This document shows, piece after piece, positions 1 to 6,517 of a DNA stretch of 6,630 bases. The notes beneath the pieces were generated by a model. That model was not told where the DNA came from, did not search any database, and saw nothing but the letters and a program-made list of their open reading frames with translations. Source of the DNA: Streptococcus oralis (GTDB lineage Bacteria > Bacillota > Bacilli > Lactobacillales > Streptococcaceae). Numbering within the stretch: the first letter of the stretch is position 1; each line of letters begins with the position of its first letter. The translations under genes were made by a program, and so were the position numbers. Where the stretch lies: NCBI GenBank assembly GCA_905370255.1, contig CAJPKC010000066.1, positions 1 to 6,630 of the forward strand. Reading direction: 5' to 3'.

Positions 1-276
1 ACCTATACCATTGTTCGAGAATATGAAGGTCGTCTACCCTTGTATCACTTGGATGTTTATCGTATTGAAGGGGACGCAGATTCTATCGACTTGGATGAAT
101 TTCTTTATGGATCAGGTGTGACTGTTATTGAGTGGGGTCATCTATTAGGAGAAGCTCTTCCGGCAGACTATCTGGAATTAGAAATTCTCAAAGATGGTGA
201 CGGACGCGAAGTTGTCTTTCATGCCCGTGGCCAACGAGCAACAGAGCTCTTGCAGAGGTTGACGGATGGAGTATGA
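1..276 (+). CDS. tsaE: tRNA threonylcarbamoyladenosine biosynthesis ATPase TsaE (3' part, 5' end outside window)
   Basis: The frame is open from base 1 and ends at TGA 274-276, giving the last 91 residues. The visible part starts at the TsaE signature TYTIVREYEG, continues with LYHLDVYRI (residues 14-22 of the visible part), and has the VIEWG motif around residues 42-46. These are typical of the TsaE (YjeE) P-loop ATPase. The family is about 150 residues long, so roughly the first 55, including the Walker A loop, lie upstream of the window. TsaE works with TsaB and TsaD in the cytoplasm to make N6-threonylcarbamoyl-adenosine at position 37 of ANN-decoding tRNAs. The last 11 nt overlap the next gene, which indicates co-transcription and translational coupling. 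The gene is cut by the window edge and shows no sign of being broken. The TTG at 40 lies inside the domain and is not a start. Confidence 0.93.
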   Translation, partial: TYTIVREYEGRLPLYHLDVYRIEGDADSIDLDEFLYGSGVTVIEWGHLLGEALPADYLELEILKDGDGREVVFHARGQRATELLQRLTDGV

Positions 277-787
277 TCTTTTAGTCCGTGAAGCAGAAGT
301 CCAAGATGCTTCGGTTCTTATTGCACTTTTGGATCAGATTGGTCAAGAATCTAGCTTTACCAGTCTGGATGAAAACGGAATTGCAATGACTGCATCAGAA
401 ATGCAGCATTTTATTGACAAGCAGGCCCAATCGGACAATCAAATTACTTTACTAGCATTTTTAAATGATGAGCTAGCAGGGGTCATCAATATAACGGCGG
501 ATCAACGCCCGAGAGTTCGACACATTGGCGATGTTTTCTTGGGCATCAAGAAAGCCTATTGGGGCAATGGTCTCGGTAGTATCCTGATGGAGGAAGCTAT
601 TGAATGGGCCCAGTCGAGTGGAAGTATTCGACGCTTACAACTGACAGTTCAAAAACGAAATCTGGCAGCTGTTCATCTATATAAAAAGCTGGGCTTCATC
701 ATTGAAGGCCAGCAGGAACGCGGCGCTTGTATAGAAGGAGGAGAGTTTCTTGATGTTTACCTGATGGGTCGACTGATAGACGAATAA
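266..787 (+). CDS. GNAT-family N-acetyltransferase
   Basis: This 173-residue protein has a GNAT fold. Motif A (acetyl-CoA pyrophosphate loop) is at residues 91-110, with the Q/R-x-x-G-x-G-like segment YWGNGLG at 98-104. Motif B, RNLAAVHLYKKLGF, is at 131-144 and is the classic C-terminal part of the acetyl-CoA site. The family moves an acetyl group from acetyl-CoA to an amine (small molecule, peptide or protein N-terminus). The acceptor cannot be read from the sequence. The start at ATG 266 is supported by AGAGG at 254-258, 7 nt upstream, and by coverage of the whole domain. It overlaps the end of tsaE by 11 nt and stops 4 nt before lytR, so it is the middle gene of a compact operon. I recall a GNAT gene at the same place in pneumococcus, so this is probably a conserved core gene of unknown substrate. 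Confidence 0.9.
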   Translation: MEYDLLVREAEVQDASVLIALLDQIGQESSFTSLDENGIAMTASEMQHFIDKQAQSDNQITLLAFLNDELAGVINITADQRPRVRHIGDVFLGIKKAYWGNGLGSILMEEAIEWAQSSGSIRRLQLTVQKRNLAAVHLYKKLGFIIEGQQERGACIEGGEFLDVYLMGRLIDE

Positions 788-791
788 ATAC

Positions 792-1841
792 ATGGCAAAA
801 AAAATAATCGGAATGTTTTTAGGCTTTGTCCTTGTGACAGTGCTTGGTGTGGGAGCTTATGCCTATACGATCTACCAACAGAGTACACAGACTTTGGCCA
901 AAACCTATAAAAAAATCGGAGAAGAAACCAAGGTCATTGAAGCGACCGAACCTCTGACGATTTTGCTTATGGGAGTGGATACGGGGAATGTTGAGCGTAC
1001 AGCCCCATGGGAAGGTAATAGTGATTCAATGATCTTGGTAACAGTGAATCCTAAAACCAAGAAAGTTGTTATGATGAGTTTGGAACGTGATATTCTGACA
1101 CAAATCCAACAACCAGATGGTAGTGTTAGAGAAGCTAAACTCAACGCTGCCTATGCTGATGGTGGGGCAGAGCTTGCCATTTCGACCATTCAAAAAATGA
1201 TGAATATCCATATCGACCGCTATGTGATGGTCAATATGCACGGTCTTCAAAGAATGGTTGATGCTGTCGGAGGTATCACAGTAAACAACACTCTAGGTTT
1301 CCCAATCTCTATCCAAGACCAGGAACCATTTAACACGATTTCTATCGGTGTTGGGGAACAAACCCTAAATGGTGACGAGGCGCTAGTATATTCACGCATG
1401 CGCTATCAGGATCCAGAGGGAGACTACGGTCGTCAGAAACGTCAGCGCGAAGTCATCCAAAAGATTGTTGAAAAAATTCTTAGTTTGAATAGTGTCAGCC
1501 ACTATCAAGAAATTTTGAAGGCTCTTAGCGATAACATGCAGACAAATATCGAGATTACGACAACAACGATTCCTCAGTTGATGGGCTACCAAGATTCCTT
1601 TAAGAATATTGAGTCTCAGCAATTGCGTGGAGAGGATGCAATGATTGATGGGACATCTTACCAAATCGTGACATCTGAGCATATGTTAGAAATGCAAAAT
1701 CTCTTACGTCGTTCATTGGGCAAACCAGAAGTTACCGAATTGGAGACAAATGTAGTCTTGTATGAAAATATTTATGGTCATTTGCCACAAACGGCTGGTT
1801 CCGTTGTAAATCAAGAGCAACAAATACAACCAGAACAATAA
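792..1841 (+). CDS. lytR: LytR-CpsA-Psr (LCP) family cell-wall polymer ligase, LytR-type
   Basis: This is a membrane-anchored extracytoplasmic enzyme of 349 residues. Residues 1-4 (MAKK) are cytoplasmic and residues 5-27 form one hydrophobic membrane segment. The LCP domain runs from about 54 to 230. It shows LLMGVDTG (58-65), SDSMIL with a likely metal-binding Asp78, SLERDI with Arg99 and Asp100, NAAYADGG (118-125) and the conserved RYQDPEGDYGRQKRQRE (204-220), whose arginines bind the lipid pyrophosphate in known LCP structures. The family attaches teichoic acid or capsule polymers from undecaprenyl-phosphate carriers to peptidoglycan. The old 'transcriptional attenuator' label is not supported by this architecture. 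The start is fixed by an in-frame TAG at 777-779, and no other ATG lies between. There is no recognisable Shine-Dalgarno next to ATG 792, so translation probably depends on ribosomes ending on the GNAT gene 4 nt upstream. The last ~17 residues are Gln-rich and look variable. Confidence 0.94.
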   Translation: MAKKIIGMFLGFVLVTVLGVGAYAYTIYQQSTQTLAKTYKKIGEETKVIEATEPLTILLMGVDTGNVERTAPWEGNSDSMILVTVNPKTKKVVMMSLERDILTQIQQPDGSVREAKLNAAYADGGAELAISTIQKMMNIHIDRYVMVNMHGLQRMVDAVGGITVNNTLGFPISIQDQEPFNTISIGVGEQTLNGDEALVYSRMRYQDPEGDYGRQKRQREVIQKIVEKILSLNSVSHYQEILKALSDNMQTNIEITTTTIPQLMGYQDSFKNIESQQLRGEDAMIDGTSYQIVTSEHMLEMQNLLRRSLGKPEVTELETNVVLYENIYGHLPQTAGSVVNQEQQIQPEQ

Positions 1842-1853
1842 GAAATGAATACT

Positions 1854-1883
1854 AAAATCGTAGGAATTTTCCTGCGATTTTTT
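1854..1883 (+). terminator. Rho-independent terminator after lytR
   Basis: A 12-bp stem pairs AAAATCGTAGGA (1854-1865) with TCCTGCGATTTT (1870-1881), with a single G-U pair and a 4-nt loop ATTT. The right arm runs into six T (1878-1883). It starts 12 nt after the lytR stop and separates the tsaE-GNAT-lytR cluster from cinA. The GC content of the stem is low, so termination could be partial. Confidence 0.8.
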
Positions 1884-1899
1884 CAAAGAAATCCGAATA
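1878..1899 (+). promoter_or_regulatory. Putative ComX (SigX) late-competence promoter of cinA-recA
   Basis: TCCGAATA at 1892-1899 matches the combox/cin-box pattern TNCGAATA, the -10 element read by the alternative sigma factor ComX in streptococci. A T-rich tract (1878-1883) lies 8 nt upstream, about where ComX promoters carry their -25 T stretch. In pneumococcus cinA-recA is known to be induced in late competence through such a box, so position and gene content agree. Transcription should start near 1905, just before the Shine-Dalgarno AGGAGG at 1907-1912. The box match and spacing are read from the sequence. ComX dependence is inferred from the family. Confidence 0.8.
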
Positions 1900-1917
1900 G
1901 ATAGGTAGGAGGAAAAA

Positions 1918-3174
1918 ATGAAAGCGGAAATCATAGCTGTTGGAACAGAGATTCTAACAGGTCAAATTGTCAATACCAATGCTCAGTTTTTATCTGAAAA
2001 GTTGGCTGAAATCGGTGTTGATGTCTACTTCCAAACGGCTGTAGGTGATAATGAGGCTCGTCTCTTATCCTTGTTGGAGATTGCTAAGAATCGTAGCAAT
2101 ATGGTTATCCTAACAGGAGGATTGGGACCGACAGAGGATGATTTGACCAAACAAACCTTGGCCCATTTTCTAGGGCGTGATTTAACTTTTGATGCTCAAG
2201 CGCAGGCTAAACTAGATGACTTTTTTGCTCATCGACCGGACTATGCCCGAACTCCAAATAATGAACGCCAAGCTCAAATCGTTGAGGGTTCAATCCCGCT
2301 ACCTAATGAAACAGGACTAGCAGTCGGAGGCATGATTGAGGTGGCTGGCGTGACCTATGTCGTCCTACCAGGTCCGCCAAGTGAACTGAAACCCATGGTT
2401 TTAAATGAACTGTTGCCAAGATTGACAACTGGAGCTAAGTTGTACTCACGTGTGCTACGTTTCTTTGGCATTGGCGAGAGCCAGCTAGTAACGATTCTGT
2501 CGGATTTGATTGAAGAGCAGACAGATCCAACCTTGGCCCCTTATGCAAAAACGGGAGAAGTGACTCTGCGTTTGTCTACCAAGGCTACTAGTCAAGAAGA
2601 AGCAAGAAAATCTTTGGATTGTCTTGAGGTTCAAATTCTTGCCCGCCAGACTTTTGAAGGTGTTGCTTTAAAGGATATCTGCTATGGTTATGGTGAGGAA
2701 GCGAGTCTAGCTAGTGTAGTTGTTGAGGAGTTGAAAAAGCAGCATAAAACCATAACGGCTGCGGAAAGTTTGACAGCAGGGCTTTTTCAAGCAACTTTGG
2801 CAGACTTTTCGGGAGTGTCAGCTATCTTTAAAGGTGGTTTTGTCACTTATAGTCTGGAAGAAAAGGCTAAGATGTTAGATATTCCACAAGTAGAGTTGGA
2901 AAAACATGGAGTTGTTTCAGCCTTTACGGCGGAAAAAATGGCAGATCAGGCACGGCTTAAAACTCAATCAGACTTTGGAGTTAGCTTGACAGGAGTGGCT
3001 GGTCCGGATAGTTTAGAAGGCCATCCAGCAGGTACAGTTTTTATCGGTTTGTCTCAAGCATCAGGCACAGAAGTTGTTCAGGTCAATATAGCTGGAAGAA
3101 GTCGAGCAGATGTTCGTAAAATTGCAGTCATGCATGCTTTTAACTTAGTTCGCAAAGCTTTATTAAGTGACTGA
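1918..3174 (+). CDS. cinA: Competence-induced protein CinA (MoCF-like domain plus nicotinamide-nucleotide amidase domain)
   Basis: The 418 residues equal the pneumococcal length as I recall it. The N-terminal COG1058/MoCF-like domain covers about 3-170, with [13 protein letters not shown] (9-21), [13 protein letters not shown] (65-77) and [11 protein letters not shown] (150-160). The C-terminal CinA/PncC domain covers about 260-413. It carries AAESLTAG with nucleophile-type Ser284, FVTYS with Tyr311, and [20 protein letters not shown] (359-378). Related C-terminal domains deamidate nicotinamide mononucleotide and related N-terminal domains hydrolyse ADP-ribose. In streptococci CinA is a late-competence protein reported to interact with RecA at the membrane. 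Which of these activities is used here is not shown by sequence. ATG 1918 has AGGAGG 5 nt upstream (1907-1912) and is the clear start. The gene lies 54 nt before recA on the same strand and probably shares the competence transcript. Confidence 0.96.
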   Translation: MKAEIIAVGTEILTGQIVNTNAQFLSEKLAEIGVDVYFQTAVGDNEARLLSLLEIAKNRSNMVILTGGLGPTEDDLTKQTLAHFLGRDLTFDAQAQAKLDDFFAHRPDYARTPNNERQAQIVEGSIPLPNETGLAVGGMIEVAGVTYVVLPGPPSELKPMVLNELLPRLTTGAKLYSRVLRFFGIGESQLVTILSDLIEEQTDPTLAPYAKTGEVTLRLSTKATSQEEARKSLDCLEVQILARQTFEGVALKDICYGYGEEASLASVVVEELKKQHKTITAAESLTAGLFQATLADFSGVSAIFKGGFVTYSLEEKAKMLDIPQVELEKHGVVSAFTAEKMADQARLKTQSDFGVSLTGVAGPDSLEGHPAGTVFIGLSQASGTEVVQVNIAGRSRADVRKIAVMHAFNLVRKALLSD

Positions 3175-3187
3175 CTTTTGATATAAT
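3159..3187 (+). promoter_or_regulatory. SigA-type extended -10 promoter for recA
   Basis: TATAAT at 3182-3187 is perfect and is preceded by TG at 3179-3180, giving the extended form TGATATAAT. The -35 at a 17-bp spacing (TTTATT, 3159-3164) is weak, which an extended -10 can compensate for. The element overlaps the end of cinA and would give a leader of about 35 nt before recA. It would supply basal RecA outside competence, independent of the ComX box. Confidence 0.72.
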
Positions 3188-3228
3188 AGAAGAAGGTTCT
3201 TAGAATCATTAAAATATAGGAGAACAAA

Positions 3229-4377
3229 ATGGCGAAAAAACCAACAAAAAAATTAGATGAAATTGGGAAAAAATTTGGAGCTGATCGTGAAAAAGCTTTG
3301 AATGATGCGCTTAAATTGATTGAAAAAGACTTCGGCAAGGGTTCAATCATGCGCTTGGGTGAACGCGCGGAGCAAAAAGTACAAGTGATGAGTTCAGGTT
3401 CATTGGCTCTTGATATTGCCCTTGGTTCAGGTGGTTATCCAAAGGGACGTATCATTGAAATCTATGGACCAGAATCATCAGGTAAGACAACAGTAGCCCT
3501 TCACGCTGTAGCGCAAGCACAAAAAGAAGGTGGAATTGCAGCCTTTATCGATGCGGAACACGCTCTTGACCCAGCCTATGCAGCAGCTCTTGGGGTTAAC
3601 ATTGACGAATTGCTCTTGTCACAACCAGACTCAGGAGAGCAAGGTCTTGAGATTGCAGGGAAATTGATTGACTCAGGTGCGGTTGACCTTGTGGTTATTG
3701 ACTCAGTCGCAGCTCTTGTACCTCGTGCGGAAATCGATGGAGATATCGGAGATAGCCACGTTGGTCTTCAAGCTCGTATGATGAGCCAAGCTATGCGTAA
3801 ACTCGGTGCTTCTATCAACAAGACAAAGACAATTGCTATCTTCATCAACCAGTTGCGTGAAAAAGTAGGGGTTATGTTTGGAAATCCAGAAACAACTCCT
3901 GGTGGACGCGCCCTTAAATTCTATGCTTCAGTCCGTTTGGATGTGCGTGGAAGTACACAAATCAAGGGAACTGGTGATCAAAAAGATACGAATGTTGGTA
4001 AAGAAACTAAGATTAAAGTTGTGAAAAACAAGGTGGCTCCACCGTTCAAAGAAGCCCTTGTTGAAATCATGTATGGTGAAGGGATTTCTAGAACTGGTGA
4101 ACTCTTGAAGATTGCTAGTGATTTGGATATCATCCAAAAAGCAGGTGCTTGGTACTCATACAAGGGTGAAAAAATCGGACAAGGTTCTGAGAATGCTAAG
4201 AAATACTTGGCAGACCATCCAGAAATCTTTGATGAAATTGACCACCAAGTTCGTGTTCAATATGGTTTAATTGAAGAGGAAGAAGGTTCTAAAGCAAGTG
4301 TAGCAGCTGATGCAGATTCTAACCAAGAAGTAACACTTGATTTGGGCGACGCTCTTGAAATCGAAATTGAAGAATAA
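3229..4377 (+). CDS. recA: Recombinase RecA
   Basis: RecA forms ATP-dependent filaments on single-stranded DNA and carries out strand exchange in repair and in transformation. The 382 residues are a complete protein. The N-terminal helix and linker are at about 15-35 ([20 protein letters not shown] begins at 20). Walker A GPESSGKT is at 80-87, with [10 protein letters not shown] at 106-115. Walker B DLVVID is at 153-158, loop L1 is around 165-175, and loop L2 carries GNPETTPGG at 218-226. The subunit-contact segment [14 protein letters not shown] is at 263-276, followed by a very acidic tail (349-382). ATG 3229 has AGGAGA at 3218-3223, 5 nt upstream. It follows cinA and ends at a strong terminator. 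The pneumococcal RecA I remember is a few residues longer, and the difference lies in the acidic tail. No intein or break is present. Confidence 0.99.
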   Translation: MAKKPTKKLDEIGKKFGADREKALNDALKLIEKDFGKGSIMRLGERAEQKVQVMSSGSLALDIALGSGGYPKGRIIEIYGPESSGKTTVALHAVAQAQKEGGIAAFIDAEHALDPAYAAALGVNIDELLLSQPDSGEQGLEIAGKLIDSGAVDLVVIDSVAALVPRAEIDGDIGDSHVGLQARMMSQAMRKLGASINKTKTIAIFINQLREKVGVMFGNPETTPGGRALKFYASVRLDVRGSTQIKGTGDQKDTNVGKETKIKVVKNKVAPPFKEALVEIMYGEGISRTGELLKIASDLDIIQKAGAWYSYKGEKIGQGSENAKKYLADHPEIFDEIDHQVRVQYGLIEEEEGSKASVAADADSNQEVTLDLGDALEIEIEE

Positions 4378-4381
4378 AAAG

Positions 4382-4409
4382 AAAAGTAGCAGTAAAACTG
4401 CTACTTTTT
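4382..4409. terminator. Bidirectional hairpin terminator between recA and the minus-strand GNAT gene
   Basis: A perfect 12-bp stem pairs AAAAGTAGCAGT (4382-4393) with ACTGCTACTTTT (4397-4408) around an AAA loop. Five T (4405-4409) follow on the plus strand. On the minus strand the stem is followed by a T-rich run (complement of 4374-4385), so it can also end the opposing gene. It starts 4 nt after the recA stop and 13 nt beyond the stop of the minus-strand gene. Confidence 0.92.
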
Positions 4410-4421
4410 GTTTCATGATGA

Positions 4422-4976
4422 CTAGTGGTCACTAAAGCGTCGGTATTCGATACGAAAGTCGAAGTAGTTCTCTTCTTGCAATTTTTGAAAGATGTTCCGA
4501 TAGGCCTCTTCATCAAAGTGGTCGCCACGATAGAGAATTTCGAAACTCATTCCCTCGTATTCCAAGAAGGCGTTGGCAGTTTTAAAGCCATTTTGTAAGT
4601 AAAAGTCCATGCGGGATTTTCTTTGTTCGAGATTGTCACAGTCTTCGTCTAATCGCTCCACTTCAAGAATCATGGTACGCTGGTAAAAATCAATGAGTTT
4701 TTCAATGATTTCTCTCCCGTATCCATGGCTACGGAGATGGGGCATGATAGCAAAGAAGCTAATGTAGAAAGCTTTTTGATTAGAAATGGCAAAAGCAAAG
4801 CCGACAAATTCTTCTTCGTTATAAAAAGCGAAAAAGTGGGCGTCATCTCTATCCTGGTAACTTAAAAATTCTTCCAAGGAGACGCGTTCTTCTTCAGGGA
4901 AGGCTTCCTTGTTTAATTGTTCAACTTTTTCAAGGTCTGGGAATACATCTGTAATTAACTGGCTGGTTAAGGTCAT
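4422..4976 (-). CDS. GNAT-family acetyltransferase
   Basis: This 184-residue protein is read from ATG 4976 down to TAG at 4424-4422. Motif A of the GNAT fold is at residues 72-95: ISFFAIMPHLRSHGYG, with the acetyl-CoA loop RSHGYG at 82-87. It is followed by a long amphipathic helix. RKSRMDFYLQNGFK (119-132) is the motif-B equivalent, ending in the typical YxxxGF. The N-terminal EAFPEEER (24-31) resembles acetyltransferases that begin with a substrate-loop segment. The ~35 residues after the core (150-184) are acidic and aromatic-rich. The acceptor is unknown. Start choice is firm: minus-strand AAAGGAGG (4990-4983) lies 6 nt upstream and a strong promoter lies just beyond. It is convergent with recA, divergent from the MATE gene, and monocistronic. 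Confidence 0.9.
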   Translation of the reverse strand: MTLTSQLITDVFPDLEKVEQLNKEAFPEEERVSLEEFLSYQDRDDAHFFAFYNEEEFVGFAFAISNQKAFYISFFAIMPHLRSHGYGREIIEKLIDFYQRTMILEVERLDEDCDNLEQRKSRMDFYLQNGFKTANAFLEYEGMSFEILYRGDHFDEEAYRNIFQKLQEENYFDFRIEYRRFSDH

Positions 4977-4999
4977 ACCTACCCTCCTTTTCTGTCACG

Positions 5000-5028
5000 A
5001 TTATACCAGATTGTTTGTATATAGGCAA
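5000..5028 (-). promoter_or_regulatory. SigA-type promoter for the minus-strand GNAT gene
   Basis: Read on the minus strand, TTGCCT (5028-5023) and TATAAT (5005-5000) are separated by 17 bp, with TG at 5008-5007 giving TGGTATAAT. Transcription should begin near 4993, leaving a leader of about 17 nt that contains the Shine-Dalgarno at 4990-4983. This is a strong consensus promoter, back-to-back with the MATE promoter. Confidence 0.82.
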
Positions 5029-5049
5029 CGCTTTCTTAATGAAGCTCCC

Positions 5050-5078
5050 TTGTTCCTCTACTAGAAAGCTGATATAAT
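5050..5078 (+). promoter_or_regulatory. SigA-type promoter for the MATE gene, positioned for a leaderless transcript
   Basis: TTGTTC (5050-5055) and a perfect TATAAT (5073-5078) are 17 bp apart, with TG at 5070-5071 (extended -10, TGATATAAT). The usual start of transcription, about 7 nt after the -10, falls at 5084-5086, on the ATG of the downstream gene (5085). The -35 of the opposing promoter is only 21 bp away. Confidence 0.82.
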
Positions 5079-5084
5079 ACCCTT

Positions 5085-6455
5085 ATGAATAAAAAATCAA
5101 CGGTGGACTTGATTCATGGTCCTATCCTTCCTTCACTGATTAGTTTTGCTTTACCAATTTTACTATCCAATATCTTTCAGCAACTATACAATACAGCTGA
5201 TATTTTGATTGTGGGGCGTTTTTTGGGACAAAATTCCTTGGCGGCAGTCGGAGCTACGACAGCCATTTTTGATTTAATTATCGGTTTTGCCCTCGGAGTT
5301 GGAAATGGGATGGGAGTTGTTATCGCTCGTCTTTACGGTGCTCGTAATTTCGCTAAGATTAAGGAAGCTGTCGCGGCGACTTGGATTTTGGGTGCCATCC
5401 TGAGTGGTCTTGTCATGCTGATGGGATTCTTTGGTCTTTATCCACTTTTGCAGTACCTAGAAACACCTGCAGAAATTCTCCCCCAATCTTATGAATATAT
5501 TTCTATGATTGTTAGCTGTGTGGGAGTTAGCTTTGCTTACAATCTCTTTGCAGGATTGCTGCGCTCAATAGGTGATAGCCTTGCGGCGCTTGCTTTTCTT
5601 ATCTTTTCAGCCATTATAAATGTCATTCTGGATTTGTATTTTATTACACAATTGCAGTTGGGGGTTCAGTCTGCAGGTCTCGCAACCATCATCTCGCAAG
5701 GTTTGTCCGCTATTCTCTGCTATTTCTATATTCGAAAGAGTGTTCCGGAGCTTCTTCCAGGTCTCAAACATTTCAAATGGAATAAGGATCTCTATGTTGA
5801 CCTTTTGGAGCAAGGGTTAGCTATGGGCTTGATGGGGTCAATCGTCTCTATCGGAAGTGTCATCTTGCAATCCTCTGTTAATGGCTTTGGAGCAGTTATT
5901 ATCAGTGCTCAAACGGCAGCACGTAGAATCATGGCCTTTGCCCTATTGCCAATGACGGCAATTTCGGCTTCTATGACGACTTTTATCTCTCAAAACTTTG
6001 GTGCAAAACGTCCAGATCGTATCGTCCAAGGTCTTCGTTTAGGGAGCTATTTGAGTATGGCTTGGGCAACCTTTGCTTGTGTGTTCCTATTTTTTGCAAG
6101 TCCTAGCCTAGTTTCTTTCTTAGCGAGTTCAACAGATGGTTACTTGATTGAAAATGGGACCTTGTACCTACGTATTAGTTCTGTTTTCTATCCGTTTTTG
6201 AGTCTTTTATTGATTTATAGAAATAGTTTGCAGGGACTCGGTCAAAAACTCTTACCCCTCATATCTAGTTTTATCGAGTTTATCGGGAAAATTGTTTTCG
6301 TCGCTTGGATTATTCCTTGGGCAGGTTATACAGGTGTGATTCTATGTGAACCGCTACTTTGGCTTGTTATGACTGTACAGCTTTATATCTCACTCTCTCA
6401 GCACCCTTGGATAAAAGAAGGCAAGAAAATCTTGGCTGTCGGCGGACAATCCTAG
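5085..6455 (+). CDS. MATE-family multidrug/toxin efflux transporter
   Basis: The 456-residue polytopic membrane protein has the length and 12-segment, two-half pattern of MATE exporters, which expel cationic drugs or metabolites in exchange for Na+ or H+. The first half starts with DLIHGPILPSLISFALPILL and the MATE signature FQQLYNTADILIVGRFLG (31-48). Other family marks are GLLRSIGDS (157-165) and the second-half copy FGAVIISAQTAARRIMAF (268-285), followed by PMTAISASMTTFISQNFGA (289-307) and NSLQGLGQK (380-388). By memory it differs from pneumococcal DinF, the MATE protein next to recA there, so I do not call it dinF. Substrate is unknown. ATG 5085 gives a full-length N-terminus but has no Shine-Dalgarno. 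The promoter -10 ends 6 nt before it, so a leaderless mRNA is likely. The in-frame GTG (5103) and TTG (5109) would trim the domain edge and also lack a ribosome site. Confidence 0.93.
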   Translation: MNKKSTVDLIHGPILPSLISFALPILLSNIFQQLYNTADILIVGRFLGQNSLAAVGATTAIFDLIIGFALGVGNGMGVVIARLYGARNFAKIKEAVAATWILGAILSGLVMLMGFFGLYPLLQYLETPAEILPQSYEYISMIVSCVGVSFAYNLFAGLLRSIGDSLAALAFLIFSAIINVILDLYFITQLQLGVQSAGLATIISQGLSAILCYFYIRKSVPELLPGLKHFKWNKDLYVDLLEQGLAMGLMGSIVSIGSVILQSSVNGFGAVIISAQTAARRIMAFALLPMTAISASMTTFISQNFGAKRPDRIVQGLRLGSYLSMAWATFACVFLFFASPSLVSFLASSTDGYLIENGTLYLRISSVFYPFLSLLLIYRNSLQGLGQKLLPLISSFIEFIGKIVFVAWIIPWAGYTGVILCEPLLWLVMTVQLYISLSQHPWIKEGKKILAVGGQS

Positions 6456-6484
6456 CTTCATTTATAAAAGAAAAATCCATTTCC

Positions 6485-6504
6485 TCTAGTGAAAATCGAC
6501 TAGA
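6485..6504. repeat. 6-bp inverted repeat at the yebC promoter
   Basis: TCTAGT (6485-6490) and ACTAGA (6499-6504) are perfect inverted copies 8 bp apart. They overlap the -35 region and the spacer of the promoter in front of yebC. It could be a small operator. The arms are short enough for chance, and no regulator is indicated. Confidence 0.35.
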
Positions 6505-6517
6505 CTTGTGTTATAAT
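6489..6517 (+). promoter_or_regulatory. SigA-type extended -10 promoter for yebC
   Basis: TATAAT at 6512-6517 is perfect, with TG at 6509-6510 (TGTTATAAT). A 4-of-6 match to the -35 consensus (GTGAAA, 6489-6494) is 17 bp upstream. It would start transcription near 6524, leaving a leader of about 29 nt that includes AGGAG at 6541-6545. No clear terminator lies between the MATE stop (6455) and this promoter, so some readthrough is possible. Confidence 0.75.

Noticed and set aside
905..1682. Antisense open frames of 74-96 codons across lytR (905-1144, 1026-1250, 1392-1682)
   Set aside because: They lie entirely inside a well-supported LCP gene, have no family-like sequence and no ribosome site. 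They are the expected shadows of codon use.
1713..1934. Minus-strand 73-codon frame covering the lytR end, terminator and cinA start
   Set aside because: It crosses a hairpin terminator and the cinA promoter, and the translation looks like low-complexity hydrophobic noise.
3190..3201. Small inverted repeat AAGAA-GG-TTCTT between the recA -10 and its Shine-Dalgarno
   Set aside because: Five-base AT-rich arms with a 2-nt gap are too short for a stable hairpin or a confident operator.
3078..3350. Minus-strand 90-codon frame spanning the cinA-recA junction
   Set aside because: It is antisense to two conserved coding ends and has no recognisable domain.
5021..5036. Possible catabolite-response element (minus strand AGAAAGCGTTGCCT) at the GNAT -35
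   Set aside because: It has three mismatches to the cre consensus at informative positions, and no catabolic gene is nearby. This is not enough to call it.
5607..5820. Overlapping plus and minus frames within the MATE gene
   Set aside because: Both are embedded in the conserved transporter frame, with no start signal or domain features.
5085..6455. Calling the MATE gene dinF because it is near recA
   Set aside because: The sequence does not match the DinF I recall from pneumococcus. It is separated from recA by a terminator and an opposing gene and has its own promoter.
6456..6488. Terminator after the MATE gene
   Set aside because: The AT-rich stretch has no stem-loop with a T run that I can pair convincingly.
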